Of a DNA stretch of 64,000 nt, positions 44,864 through 54,093 are shown piece by piece. The stretch is from Blautia sp. GTDB taxonomy: Bacteria; Bacillota; Clostridia; Lachnospirales; Lachnospiraceae. The notes below the pieces were generated by a model. That model saw only the letters and a list, made by a program, of their open reading frames with translations. It did no database searches and was not told the origin of the DNA. Each line of letters starts with the position of its first letter. Position 1 is the stretch's first letter. The stretch lies in contig JAFVGK010000077.1 in the NCBI GenBank assembly GCA_017475035.1, positions 24,244 through 88,243 of the forward strand, read 5' to 3'. Both the position numbers and the translations under genes were made by a program.

Positions 44864-46372
44864 CCTCCAGGAGAGCGGCAATTTGTTTTTCAGTTGATTT
44901 CCCACCAGTTTTCCGAAAGCAAGAGGATATTCCTCCACGCACAATAATTTCCAGCCGCTTTTGGGAGGCTTCCCTTCCGGAAAATCTTTCTCCTCCAGGA
45001 AGACCGGCTCTCCGCGCAGATATTTCAGCAATCTCTCATCTGAAACGCCAAACGTAATCCGCTCCCGGCATTCTCCTTTTCTCAAAGCGAGCGCCAGAGT
45101 TTCTTCCGGTTCAAAGCGGTCTTTTTTTATTTCCCCCAGCAAAAGTCCATGGCGAAGAAAACGCAGTCCGGGAGAAAGCGCCAGCTTTCCTTCCCGGCTG
45201 GCCTTCGGAATATAATATGCCTTATCCTCCCGGATTTCAATCTGGTCCGGTTTCCATGCGCAGTTCCCGATCCTTTCAATCCCCATCTCGGAAAAGAATG
45301 ACAGGATCAGCTTTTCCGGATCATGTTCCCTGTTTTTTGTTTTTCCGCCTTTCTTGCTTTTTCTGTTCTTAGCTTCTCCCTGTTTCTTCGTCCCTGCTTC
45401 CAGGGTCCACTCTGAGCCTTCCGTTCCCGGCTGTACCCGGGAGGAAATTTCCGCCTTCTTCTCAAGGACCGCAAAAAAATGGCCTTCCGCCTGCATTTTA
45501 TGCGGATAGACTCTCACACATTTTCTGACCTGTGAATTCCCCGTATCACCTTCCAGACCTTGTGAAAAGCCTTCGTAGGGAGAAACCTCTTTCACAATCA
45601 TCTCCGGTCTTTCCTTCAGGAGCCAGGCAATCGCTTCCTCATCCTCCCCGGGGTTATAGGTACAGGTGGAATATAAGAGACTTCCTCCCATGCGAAGCAG
45701 ATCAACAGCGCATAAGAGCAGCTCCCGTTGAATCGGGACGAGCCGCTGTGTCTTTTCCACAGACCAGTCTGAAGCCAGAGACTCTTCCTTTCTGAACATT
45801 CCCTCTCCTGAGCAGGGAGCGTCCAGGATCACGCAGTCGAAGCAGCCTGCCCATCGTTCAGCCAGCCGGGACGGCTGCTCGTTGGTAACAAAAGCGTTTT
45901 GAATTCCCGCCAGCTCTATATTGCGCAATAAAATCTTTGCTCTGGAGGAGCTCACGTCATTCGCAATGAGCAGAGCCTCCGGTCCAAGCCTCGCCCCTGC
46001 CGCCGTTGCCTTTCCGCCGGGCGCGGCGCAAAGATCACAGACGAGGTCTCCCTCTTTGATCAACAGCCTGGAAAGCGGAGTCATTGCGCCGGGATCCTGC
46101 AGATAATATAATCCGGCAAAATATAACGGACATTTCCCGGGGCGGTCCTCCGGATTATAAAAATATCCATTTTCCATCCATGGAATTTTACAGACCGGGA
46201 AAGGAACAATCCGTTCAAACTCCTCCGGACTTATTTTCGCTGTGTTTAAGCGAAGTCCATACGTTCTGGGCTCCTCAAAGCTCCGGAAAAAGGCTTCTGC
46301 TTCTTCAGGGCCCAGCAGCCGTTCCATCCTTACGGAAAACTCCCCGGGAAGAAATGAGTGATTACCTGCCAT
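44855..46372 (-). CDS. RsmF-type rRNA cytosine-C5 methyltransferase (NOL1/NOP2/Sun family)
   Basis: 505 residues. The N-terminal domain (1-100) contains RTYGLRLNTAKI and the PLYFAGLYYLQDPGAM block. The SAM-binding site is DLCAAPGGKATAAG (about 112-125). The two family cysteines are in DAPCSGEGMFR and YSTCTYNPGEDEE. A highly charged linker rich in Lys, Glu and Gly (305-345) precedes a PUA-like C-terminal domain (about 345-505). This layout matches RsmF/YebU, which methylates C1407 of 16S rRNA; the site in this organism is not certain. The stop codon is inside the terminator. Confidence 0.88.
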   Translation of the reverse strand: MAGNHSFLPGEFSVRMERLLGPEEAEAFFRSFEEPRTYGLRLNTAKISPEEFERIVPFPVCKIPWMENGYFYNPEDRPGKCPLYFAGLYYLQDPGAMTPLSRLLIKEGDLVCDLCAAPGGKATAAGARLGPEALLIANDVSSSRAKILLRNIELAGIQNAFVTNEQPSRLAERWAGCFDCVILDAPCSGEGMFRKEESLASDWSVEKTQRLVPIQRELLLCAVDLLRMGGSLLYSTCTYNPGEDEEAIAWLLKERPEMIVKEVSPYEGFSQGLEGDTGNSQVRKCVRVYPHKMQAEGHFFAVLEKKAEISSRVQPGTEGSEWTLEAGTKKQGEAKNRKSKKGGKTKNREHDPEKLILSFFSEMGIERIGNCAWKPDQIEIREDKAYYIPKASREGKLALSPGLRFLRHGLLLGEIKKDRFEPEETLALALRKGECRERITFGVSDERLLKYLRGEPVFLEEKDFPEGKPPKSGWKLLCVEEYPLAFGKLVGNQLKNKLPLSWRQV

Positions 46373-46430
46373 TTTTTCGTAAAATCCTTTTATGCTTTCT
46401 TTTATTTTTGCACCGGAATCACGGAATCAC

Positions 46431-47165
46431 TTAAAATCCGAATATCGCCAGTGTCTGACTGTCGTCTATGATCCTGTCGCTCTTACAGTCGGCATTTGCC
46501 AGCATGCTCTCTACCTTATTTTCCAGCGTCACATCAATAAACCGGTCCACATCGATGCCTCTCAGTTCAAAAAAATAAAACGGATTTTCATCGAAGCGTA
46601 CTCCTATGCCATACATGACCGCGGCAACGTGCTTACACATCAGCGCCCAGTCCGGGCAGCTGCAGATAAAGCTGATTTCCGTCGGTTTGGGAAACAGGCC
46701 GTCTTCCTCAGAAAAAAGCTCCTTCAGATCCTCCGGAAATCTCCCGTATACCAGATCCTCAAGGTTTTTGATTTTCTTTCCACATTGATCGATGATGCGC
46801 TGACATTTTTCTTCGGAAAGAGGACTGATCCTGATTTCGATTTTATATGGTGCCCGTCTGGTCCCCTGTACTCTTGCCTCTATCCTGCCTTTGTGGATTT
46901 TCAGATCTACAACGGTTCCCAGACGGATATATCGTTTTCCACGATCCAGACGGGTGGCATAATCCGCGTAACGTTCCAGATTCGCGCACCAGGCCTGTCC
47001 CCACCAGGTAGTGCAGACCTCTCCCCGCTCTGTCTTTGCTTCGACCGGCTCCAGGGCCTGGCCCCGCTTCTTTGCAGCCGAAGCGCTGACCATCGCCCTG
47101 CGCCGAAGTTCCTCGGCACTTGGCTGTTCGTAAACAGGAATATCATCCCAGTATTTTTTTCTCAT
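46431..47165 (-). CDS. SWIM zinc-finger protein (YwqB-like)
   Basis: 244 residues from MRKKYWDDIPVYE at 47165, with GGAGG 7 nt upstream. The C-x-C-x6-C-x-H motif of SWIM domains is at about 175-186 (ICSCPDWALMCKH). The N-terminal part has TWWGQAWCANLERYADYATRL, which is conserved in this family. SWIM domains bind nucleic acid or protein. It lies 156 nt downstream of a large SNF2 helicase gene, the same pairing as ywqB-ywqA in Bacillus. Function of the pair is not established. Confidence 0.85.
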   Translation of the reverse strand: MRKKYWDDIPVYEQPSAEELRRRAMVSASAAKKRGQALEPVEAKTERGEVCTTWWGQAWCANLERYADYATRLDRGKRYIRLGTVVDLKIHKGRIEARVQGTRRAPYKIEIRISPLSEEKCQRIIDQCGKKIKNLEDLVYGRFPEDLKELFSEEDGLFPKPTEISFICSCPDWALMCKHVAAVMYGIGVRFDENPFYFFELRGIDVDRFIDVTLENKVESMLANADCKSDRIIDDSQTLAIFGF

Positions 47166-47321
47166 CTGCTTTCCTCCGTGCATCCCGGCACAGCATTCAT
47201 GATTTCTGATGCATCCGGACGCCTGTCTGTTCCGTCTTTGCGGCGCTGCTGTCGGCTGGCGATATCCGTATATTCTATGTTTATCTTATCAGGATTTTTT
47301 TCCTGTCTGAAATGATTACGC

Positions 47322-49961
47322 TTACCCGTCCAGACACATCAGATTCAACAGCTCATCATTGCTCATTTCCGTTATCCAGTTCTCAGAGGTGCCTCCGATC
47401 ACATTTTCCGCCAGTGCTTTCTTGCTGTTGATAATGGCGTCAATTTTCTCTTCGATCGTTCCTTCAGACACCAGCTTATGAACCATGACATTTTTATCCT
47501 GACCGATCCGGAAGGCACGATCCGTTGCCTGGTTCTCCACTGCAGGATTCCACCACCGGTCAAAATGGATGACATGATTGGCGGCAGTCAGATTCAGGCC
47601 TGTCCCACCCGCACGGACAGAGAGAATCATAAACGGAACATATTCCTCTTTTGACTGGAAAGCATCCACCATCTTCTGGCGCCTGGAGACCTCTACGCCG
47701 CCGTGCAGAGAAAGTCCCTTTCTTCCGAAAATGGATTCCAGATATTTCTCCAGATGTGGGATAATTTCCGTATACTGGGTAAAAACAAGGACTTTTTCAT
47801 GTTTTTCATGGATTGTCTCGCAGATCTGATACAGCATGGCAAATTTCCCGCTCTCTTCCGGGGAATATTTCTCCTGTCCCAGATATTGATCCGGATGATT
47901 GCAGATCTGCTTCAGTTTCGTAATTGTCGCAAGCACCATGCCTCTTCTCTGCATGCCATCCACTTCGCTGAGAATTGCAGCCATTTCAGACACGACCTTG
48001 CGATACAATACGACCTGTTTTTTGGACATCGAAACATAGTCGATCTGCTCCATTTTCTCCGGCAGATCTGCGATAATGGATTTATCCGTTTTTAATCTGC
48101 GCAGGATAAAAGGAGAAACCATTCCTTTCAGTCTCGCATACCCATCTGTATTCTGATCCAGCTTCTTTGTAAAATCCCGGAATTCCTTTGACGACCCCAG
48201 CAGTCCTTTATTCAGAAAATCAAACAGGGACCAGAGATTTCCCAGTTCATTTTCGATCGGCGTGCCTGTCATGGCGATCTTGTGCGCAGCTTTCAGTTTT
48301 TTGATGGTTCTGGTCTGCTGCGTTGCGGGATTTTTAATCGCCTGCGCCTCGTCAAGAATCAATGCTTCCCATTCCATTTCCTGCAGCGCCAGAATTCTGG
48401 AAGCCATACCGTAGGTTGTGATATACAAAAACGCCCTTGTCGCCAAAGCCTGTTGATTCAACGCGGATGATGTCATTCCATGAAGAATCACAAACGGCAG
48501 CGAAGGAGTAAATTTCTGTGATTCCTTCGCCCAGTTTCCTATCAAAGACGCCGGGACTACAAGAAGGACTTTCGCTTCCGGTTTTTCCTCATACAGCTTC
48601 ATCAGATATGTCAGAACCTGCAAGGTCTTTCCCAGTCCCATATCGTCTGCAAGGCAGGCGCCGAATCCGAGCTCCGACATATAATGCAGCCAGTTGAAGC
48701 CCAGCTGCTGATACGGACGAAGCTGTGCATGTACTTCCTCCGGCACAAAGGTCTGCGCTATATTTCCGGGACTTCGAAGTTTTTGAACCAGGCTGCCCAG
48801 CCATTTTCCGTTGGAAATCAGGATGCCTTCCCAATCCTCCTGCTTTGCGGCTTTCTCCAGACCTGCCTGCATCCGGAGCGCCTCAAGGAGCGTTACCTTA
48901 CCTTCATACTTCTGCATATCATCCAGAAGCCGCCGCAGTTTGTCATGATCTACTTCGATCCATTTTCCTTTCAGGTTTGCCAGTCCCTCAGTCTGAGCCA
49001 GCAGGTTTTCCACATCTTCCCTGGTGAGGCGCACGCCGTTGACCACAAGAGACGGCTGCATGGTAATAAGCTCATCAAAGCCGATTTTTTCGGGATTTCC
49101 GTCTCCCAGATTTACGGAAATTCCCACAGACGAATAATTCCGGCGCCACCAGTTCGGAACCCTGCAAAGAATGCCTCCTTTCTCAATCTCCGGCACGGCT
49201 TTCAGAAACGCAAAGGCTTCCTGCGCCGTAAGCCTCAGGGAATGAAAAAGCTCTCCTGAAGTCATGAAGCCCGCGATCAAAGGAGAAGCATCTGCCGCCT
49301 GCCCCAGGCACGACAAAAGGTTCATCAGCTTCTCCCTGGATTGTTTATACTCGGTCAATGCATAGGAAAGCGGTTTGTGACAAACCCGTCCTGCTTCATC
49401 CCGGGTCGTATAGGTTGCAATAAAGGCAAAAGGATACGCCGACTCTTTTTCATTCTCTACCAGATGAAAGAATATCCGTTCCGGAATATGAACATCTGTA
49501 TCCAGCTCCGCGAAAAATAAAGCAACCGTTCCGGGATATTCCGCAATCTGCCTGCAGAAGACTTCATTTAATTTCCGGAAAATATTCTCGATCCATTCTG
49601 TATTCACATATTCCGCGCCAATGCAAAAAGGCATGGAATACAGCAATCTCTCTGATAGTTCTTCATCCGGCAGGACGACCGTCTGTTCCCTTGAGACCTC
49701 CAGACCCGGCTGACTGGTCAATGCTGTAAAAAAAGCGCAGGACAGGCGGTACAGCCACAAAAAGCCTGCGGAAACCTGTTCCGGCTTTTCCTGCGTTCCC
49801 AGATCGTAAAGTGCCTGATATCGATCCTCGGCAAACGCTTCCCGCCAGGAATACGTCCACTCATTTTCTAAAATGCTGTCTTCCTCCGGGAATTCTGCCT
49901 GGAAAGAATCGGGAGTAAAAAAAGCACTGGCCAAATAGGATACGGCTTGTGGTTCCGGCAT
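47322..49961 (-). CDS. SNF2-family DNA/RNA helicase (YwqA-like)
   Basis: 879 residues. The N-terminal 400 residues form the bacterial SNF2-associated region (GVRLTREDVENLLAQTEGLANLKGKWIEVD). The helicase core starts with LRPYQQLGFNWL. Motif I is DDMGLGKT, motif II is DEAQAIKN, motif III is MTGTPIENELG, motif V is SVRAGGTGLNLTAA and motif VI is QATDRAFRIGQ. These are ATP-driven translocases that move proteins along or remodel nucleic acid. Its partner is the SWIM gene that follows. It is much longer than DEAD-box helicases and does not resemble RapA in the N-terminal part. Confidence 0.9.
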   Translation of the reverse strand: MPEPQAVSYLASAFFTPDSFQAEFPEEDSILENEWTYSWREAFAEDRYQALYDLGTQEKPEQVSAGFLWLYRLSCAFFTALTSQPGLEVSREQTVVLPDEELSERLLYSMPFCIGAEYVNTEWIENIFRKLNEVFCRQIAEYPGTVALFFAELDTDVHIPERIFFHLVENEKESAYPFAFIATYTTRDEAGRVCHKPLSYALTEYKQSREKLMNLLSCLGQAADASPLIAGFMTSGELFHSLRLTAQEAFAFLKAVPEIEKGGILCRVPNWWRRNYSSVGISVNLGDGNPEKIGFDELITMQPSLVVNGVRLTREDVENLLAQTEGLANLKGKWIEVDHDKLRRLLDDMQKYEGKVTLLEALRMQAGLEKAAKQEDWEGILISNGKWLGSLVQKLRSPGNIAQTFVPEEVHAQLRPYQQLGFNWLHYMSELGFGACLADDMGLGKTLQVLTYLMKLYEEKPEAKVLLVVPASLIGNWAKESQKFTPSLPFVILHGMTSSALNQQALATRAFLYITTYGMASRILALQEMEWEALILDEAQAIKNPATQQTRTIKKLKAAHKIAMTGTPIENELGNLWSLFDFLNKGLLGSSKEFRDFTKKLDQNTDGYARLKGMVSPFILRRLKTDKSIIADLPEKMEQIDYVSMSKKQVVLYRKVVSEMAAILSEVDGMQRRGMVLATITKLKQICNHPDQYLGQEKYSPEESGKFAMLYQICETIHEKHEKVLVFTQYTEIIPHLEKYLESIFGRKGLSLHGGVEVSRRQKMVDAFQSKEEYVPFMILSVRAGGTGLNLTAANHVIHFDRWWNPAVENQATDRAFRIGQDKNVMVHKLVSEGTIEEKIDAIINSKKALAENVIGGTSENWITEMSNDELLNLMCLDG

Positions 49962-50014
49962 AAAAACTCCTTACTGACGCGCGATTACGCCTTAATATAC
50001 TTAATGCTTAAGTC

Positions 50015-51673
50015 TTAAAATTTCAAAAGCTTCACTTCGTACGGCCGAAGCATTCCCTGTTCCCCCTGATCCGGATAATTACCCAGAAGGAACTCTGATT
50101 TGTCTTCCTCGAAGCCTTTCGGCAGTCTGTATTTCACCTTTTTTTTCCGGAAAGAAATGATCACCAGTATCCGTTCCTTCCCATAGGATCTGCCATACAT
50201 ATACAGCTTTCGGCTTCCTGAAAAATATTCCTGATACTCTCCCCAAAGGAGAGCATCCGTCTGCTTTCTGAGCAGAAGACATTTCCGGTAGAAATGCAGA
50301 ATGCTCTGCGGATCCTTTTCCTCCTCTTCCACATTTACCGTTTTATAATTCCGGTTAATGAAAAACCATGGAGTCCCGTCAGTAAAGCCGGCGTTCTCCT
50401 TCCCGCTCCATTGCATCGGCGTACGGGAGGAATCCCTGCTTGATACATAGATCCGTCTCATCCGTTTTTCCGGGGACTGAAAACGGAAAAAAGTATGATA
50501 GGCATGAATCGAAGCGACGTCCAGATAATCATCGATGGAAGGAAGCTCAATATTGGTCATGCCGATCTCCTGCCCCTGGTATACAAAGGGCGTGCCCTGC
50601 TGGAACAGATATGCGGCGGCAAGGGCTTTTCCGGATTCCTTCCAGTATTCCGGACTGCCGTATCTGCTTATGATTCTGGGATGATCATGGTTTTCAAGAT
50701 ACAATACATTCCAGCTTTTTCCCGCCAATGCCTTTTGCCAACGGGTAAAAGCTTTCTTCATTTTCCGAAGGCGAAAGCCGTGATGCACATACTCGGTCAA
50801 AAAACAATCTGCTGTCATGGCGTCAAAGGGAATCATCATGTCAAGAACCTTTTCGTCTCCCGAAGTATAGTGAAGGGCTGTCCTGATATTGGTAAAGGGC
50901 GCTTCGCCTACCTGCAGGGCTCCATACTCTTCTGCCACCCTGCGAAATTCCGTCAGGTATTGATGGAGGTTCGGTCCTTCATTATAAAAAGGCAGTCCGT
51001 TGATCGCGGGAAGAAAAGGAATTCCGTCAGGAAGCTTTTCATGCTTGGAAATAAAGGTAATAACATCCTCACGAAAACCATCCACGCCCATGTCAAGCCA
51101 GAAACGCATAATGCTTTTCACTTCTTCCCGGACCTTTGGATTATCCATGTTAAGATCCGGTTGTTTCTTTGCAAACACATGTAAGTAATACTGCTCCCTC
51201 TGCTCATGATATTCCCATGCAAGTCCCTCGAATTGACTGTACCAGTTATTGGGGGGCAGCTTTGCTTCCCCTTTCCATTTCGGATCTCTCCAGATATAAT
51301 AGTCGCTGTATGGATTGTCCTTTCCTTTACAGCTCTCCAAAAACCATGGGTGTTCGTCTGAGGTATGGTTGACCACCAGATCCAGCAGAACCTTCATTCC
51401 CAGCTCATGTGCTTTTGTCAATACCTTTTTGAATTGATCTAATGTACCATAATCCGGATGGATGTCTTTATAATCTGAAATATCATAGCCGTAATCCGCA
51501 TTTGGAGAGGGATATATGGGACTGAACCAGATGCCGTCTACTCCAAGGCTCCGTATATAATCCAGTTTATCATATACTCCGTACAGATCGCCAATGCCGT
51601 CCCCATTCCCGTCGCAAAAACTGCGGATCCAGATCTGGTAAAAAGACATGCGGCGATAATCAAATGTCTGCAT
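50015..51673 (-). CDS. GH13 alpha-glucosidase (oligo-1,6-glucosidase type)
   Basis: 552 residues from MQTFDYRRMSFYQIW at 51673, with GAGG 7 nt upstream. The (beta/alpha)8 barrel has region I DLVVNHTSDEHPWF, region II GVDGFREDVI with the nucleophile Asp (family usually FRMD; here FRED), region III LQVGEAPF with the acid Glu, and region IV LENHDHPR. The GDLYGVYDKLDYIRSLGVDGIWFSP segment is the family entrance. It degrades alpha-1,6 or alpha-1,4-linked glucooligosaccharides inside the cell. The start overlaps the end of the GT4 gene by 14 nt, so expression is coupled. No transporter gene is adjacent. Confidence 0.88.
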   Translation of the reverse strand: MQTFDYRRMSFYQIWIRSFCDGNGDGIGDLYGVYDKLDYIRSLGVDGIWFSPIYPSPNADYGYDISDYKDIHPDYGTLDQFKKVLTKAHELGMKVLLDLVVNHTSDEHPWFLESCKGKDNPYSDYYIWRDPKWKGEAKLPPNNWYSQFEGLAWEYHEQREQYYLHVFAKKQPDLNMDNPKVREEVKSIMRFWLDMGVDGFREDVITFISKHEKLPDGIPFLPAINGLPFYNEGPNLHQYLTEFRRVAEEYGALQVGEAPFTNIRTALHYTSGDEKVLDMMIPFDAMTADCFLTEYVHHGFRLRKMKKAFTRWQKALAGKSWNVLYLENHDHPRIISRYGSPEYWKESGKALAAAYLFQQGTPFVYQGQEIGMTNIELPSIDDYLDVASIHAYHTFFRFQSPEKRMRRIYVSSRDSSRTPMQWSGKENAGFTDGTPWFFINRNYKTVNVEEEEKDPQSILHFYRKCLLLRKQTDALLWGEYQEYFSGSRKLYMYGRSYGKERILVIISFRKKKVKYRLPKGFEEDKSEFLLGNYPDQGEQGMLRPYEVKLLKF

Positions 51674-53126
51674 TCTTTTTCCTCGATTCACGCAACGTAT
51701 GGTACAGGTCCTGAATTTTACCGTGTTTCCCGATTTCTTTGCGGATTGTGCCTGTAAGCCCATCAAAAAACTGCTCGGTTTTGTCTTCTGCTTCCTGTAT
51801 GTTTTCCATCATGCCCACAGCGGTTTCCCGGAAATCCGCGAACACCTCATTGCCGAAGCGCCGGATCTTTTCATGTTCTTCCATTCCTTTCGCAGTCATG
51901 GACACCAGATAATCCAACGTATTCTTTTGCTTCAGCGGTAAACGACCGGCTCTTTTTTCCTCCAGTATAAATCCATATCGATCCATAGCCTGGCCGACAC
52001 AATCCTTCCAGGACTGATAAATCTCGTCCATTGCATGCTGTCCCACCTGGCGCGCATGAGAAAGATCCTCTGTCAGGCGCTTCAGCACTTGTGCCATCGC
52101 CTCCGCGCTTTCCTCAATAATAAAGCCGTTTCGATCGTCTGTGACTCCCTCCGCCGCACAGGAATCCCGTATCAGAACGCTTGCCAGCCCGCAGGCGGCT
52201 GCTTCACGCACAACAAGCCCGCTCGTATCAAAGGTAGAAGGAAACACAAAGACGTCCGCTCTGGTGTTCCACGCCCGAAGCATATCCCGGTCGTAGACGG
52301 GGCCGGTAAAGATACATTTGTCCCTTTTTCCTTCCTTTCCCATCAGCCCGTATTCTCTGGCTTTTTCCTCCAGGAGCTCCCGATCCGGACCTTTTCCGAC
52401 AAATACCATGCGGAAATCAATATTATCCTCGTCCAATATCTTCATGGCATCCAAAATGATGGGTAAATTCTTATATGTCATGAGCCTTCCGACATACAGA
52501 AACAGAGGAACCCCCTCGGGAAGATCGTAACCGGCTGCAGCTTTTTCTATCAGTTCTTCCGATGCCCTTCCCTTCGCAAAGTCTACGCCGTTTCCCATCA
52601 CGGTATAGTCTCCGGAAAAGCCTAAAGCCTTCAGGCTTTCTCCTGCCCCCCGGCTCACGACCCAGATATCGTCGCAGGCTTCAATATTCCTGACCATTGC
52701 CTTGATTCCCTCATTGGCAATCGGTTTTACTTTTACGGCTCTTCGGATATCAATATCATATTTCGTATGGTACGTATAGATCAAAGGCGCATCCGTCTGC
52801 TCCCGAAGAATCCGCGCGATAATGGTTGCGGATGCAGGACAATGGGAATGAATCACGTCCGGCTGAAATTCTGCCAGACGGGCGACCGCTTTCTCGACAA
52901 AGGGGTTCCCTGTCCGGTACCCGTTTGTTACCCTGTCTGTGCCAAAGCTCTGGTAAGGTATGACCGGATACGGATACTGCGTATAATCCGCGTCCGGATA
53001 ACGGGGCGTTCCAATCTCCACCTCGGCTCCAAAATCCTCCCGCATGTATTTCGCGTAATTCAAAAGTACATTCACCGTGCCGTCAATGACGGGAGGAAAA
53101 GAATCATTTAACAAACAGATTTTCAT
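51660..53126 (-). CDS. GT4 family glycosyltransferase
   Basis: 488 residues. The N-terminal Rossmann domain begins MKICLLNDSFPPVIDGTVNV and contains HSHCPASATIIA and YTYHTKYDIDIRRAVK. The C-terminal domain has the donor-binding block FLYVGRLMTYKNLPIILDA, GPVYDRDMLRAWNTRADVF and the E-x7-E motif in FDTSGLVVREAAACGLAS. The resemblance is to 1,2-diacylglycerol glucosyltransferases of Firmicutes. About 80 extra residues follow the usual end (LDYLVSMTAKGMEEHEKIRRFG). Acceptor unknown; glycolipid synthesis is the likeliest role. The next gene overlaps it by 14 nt. Confidence 0.85.
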   Translation of the reverse strand: MKICLLNDSFPPVIDGTVNVLLNYAKYMREDFGAEVEIGTPRYPDADYTQYPYPVIPYQSFGTDRVTNGYRTGNPFVEKAVARLAEFQPDVIHSHCPASATIIARILREQTDAPLIYTYHTKYDIDIRRAVKVKPIANEGIKAMVRNIEACDDIWVVSRGAGESLKALGFSGDYTVMGNGVDFAKGRASEELIEKAAAGYDLPEGVPLFLYVGRLMTYKNLPIILDAMKILDEDNIDFRMVFVGKGPDRELLEEKAREYGLMGKEGKRDKCIFTGPVYDRDMLRAWNTRADVFVFPSTFDTSGLVVREAAACGLASVLIRDSCAAEGVTDDRNGFIIEESAEAMAQVLKRLTEDLSHARQVGQHAMDEIYQSWKDCVGQAMDRYGFILEEKRAGRLPLKQKNTLDYLVSMTAKGMEEHEKIRRFGNEVFADFRETAVGMMENIQEAEDKTEQFFDGLTGTIRKEIGKHGKIQDLYHTLRESRKKNADI

Positions 53127-53159
53127 GTTTTTTTATCTCCGAATAAGAAATAAGTTTCA

Positions 53160-53903
53160 TCATAAGATACGTAAAGGATTCCACTTCAGATAATCACCGG
53201 AAACAAGCCGGTAGACAACATGATGATATTCTCCCTCTATGCTGTCATGAAATCTGGTTTCACCATGACAATGGGCATAGATCACCTGTTCGGCTCCGTA
53301 TTCCTCTGCCATCTGTGTAAAGCCGCTGCTTTCTTCCAGGATATTTGTGGGAGGATAATGAAGAAACATCAGAAATTTCCGGTATCCTGCTTCTTTCGCT
53401 TTTTCAAAGGAAATGCGCAGCCTTGCCAGTTCCCTCTCAACCAGCTTCCTGGCGTGTTCTTCCGCCTCCTCATCCCATCCGATAATCCTGCCTCTGGCGT
53501 CCAGATAAAAGGGGCCTTCAAAGGTAAATCCTTTCGTCGCTGTCAGAGCATAGTCCTGATACGTTTCAAAACTGTCCTGCAGAAAAGTCAGTTTCGGCTG
53601 ATAAAGATGATTTAATTGATTTGTCTTTTTTGCGTCCCAAAACATATCATGGTTCCCTCTGATCAGAATCTTTTTTCCGGGAAGGCCGCAGATATATTCC
53701 AGATCCTTTTCACATTCCGAAAGATTTTTTCCCCAGCTGTGATCTCCTGCAAGCACCAATGTATCTTCCGGTTTTATCAATTTATCACAGATTTTGCGGA
53801 ACTTCTCTTCATGATTTTTCCAGACTCTGCCATGCAGCTGGCCGGGCGCCCTAAGGACAGACTGAAAATGAAGATGAAGATCGCCGATCGCATATAACGC
53901 CAT
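53160..53903 (-). CDS. Calcineurin-like metallophosphoesterase
   Basis: 247 residues. The dimetal motifs are all visible: GDLHLH (7-12), GDHSWGKN near 53, GNHDMFW near 85, LHYPPT near 185 and YAHCHGE near 210. The family cleaves phosphoesters of nucleotides, proteins or cyclic nucleotides; the substrate is unknown. AGAGG lies before the ATG. It lies 33 nt upstream of the GT4 gene and may be the first gene of the transcript MPE-GT4-GH13. The upstream gap carries a family E repeat. Confidence 0.85.
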   Translation of the reverse strand: MALYAIGDLHLHFQSVLRAPGQLHGRVWKNHEEKFRKICDKLIKPEDTLVLAGDHSWGKNLSECEKDLEYICGLPGKKILIRGNHDMFWDAKKTNQLNHLYQPKLTFLQDSFETYQDYALTATKGFTFEGPFYLDARGRIIGWDEEAEEHARKLVERELARLRISFEKAKEAGYRKFLMFLHYPPTNILEESSGFTQMAEEYGAEQVIYAHCHGETRFHDSIEGEYHHVVYRLVSGDYLKWNPLRIL

Positions 53904-53929
53904 GTTTTCCTCTTATTTACTCTTTCTTC

Positions 53930-54028
53930 TCCTCTTACAATGCTAATTGCAAACCGACATACCGACCGGATGACTATTTTGTTGCCTATCGCGCTTCGCG
54001 CTCCAGGACAAAATATGTCTCCTGTTAC
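53930..54028 (-). repeat. Dispersed intergenic repeat, family E, copy 2
   Basis: Matches 1757-1852. ATTTTGT (53976-53982) and ACAAAAT (54008-54014) enclose CCT/AGG and a GCGC-ttc-GCGC arm, a better palindrome than copy 1. The metallophosphoesterase start lies 27 nt further along the same strand. Confidence 0.75.
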
Positions 54029-54060
54029 AATGATTATTTATACTCAATAACGTATAGTAT

Positions 54061-54090
54061 GATTCAGGCGGCAAAAGGTTATGCAAAAAG
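54061..54090 (-). repeat. Family A repeat after the lysozyme-like gene
   Basis: On the minus strand TTTTTGCATAACCTTTTGCC then GCCTGAATC follows the stop codon of the gene at 54094. The CCTGAATGA at the gene end resembles the same repeat tail. Confidence 0.6.
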
Positions 54091-54093
54091 GAT

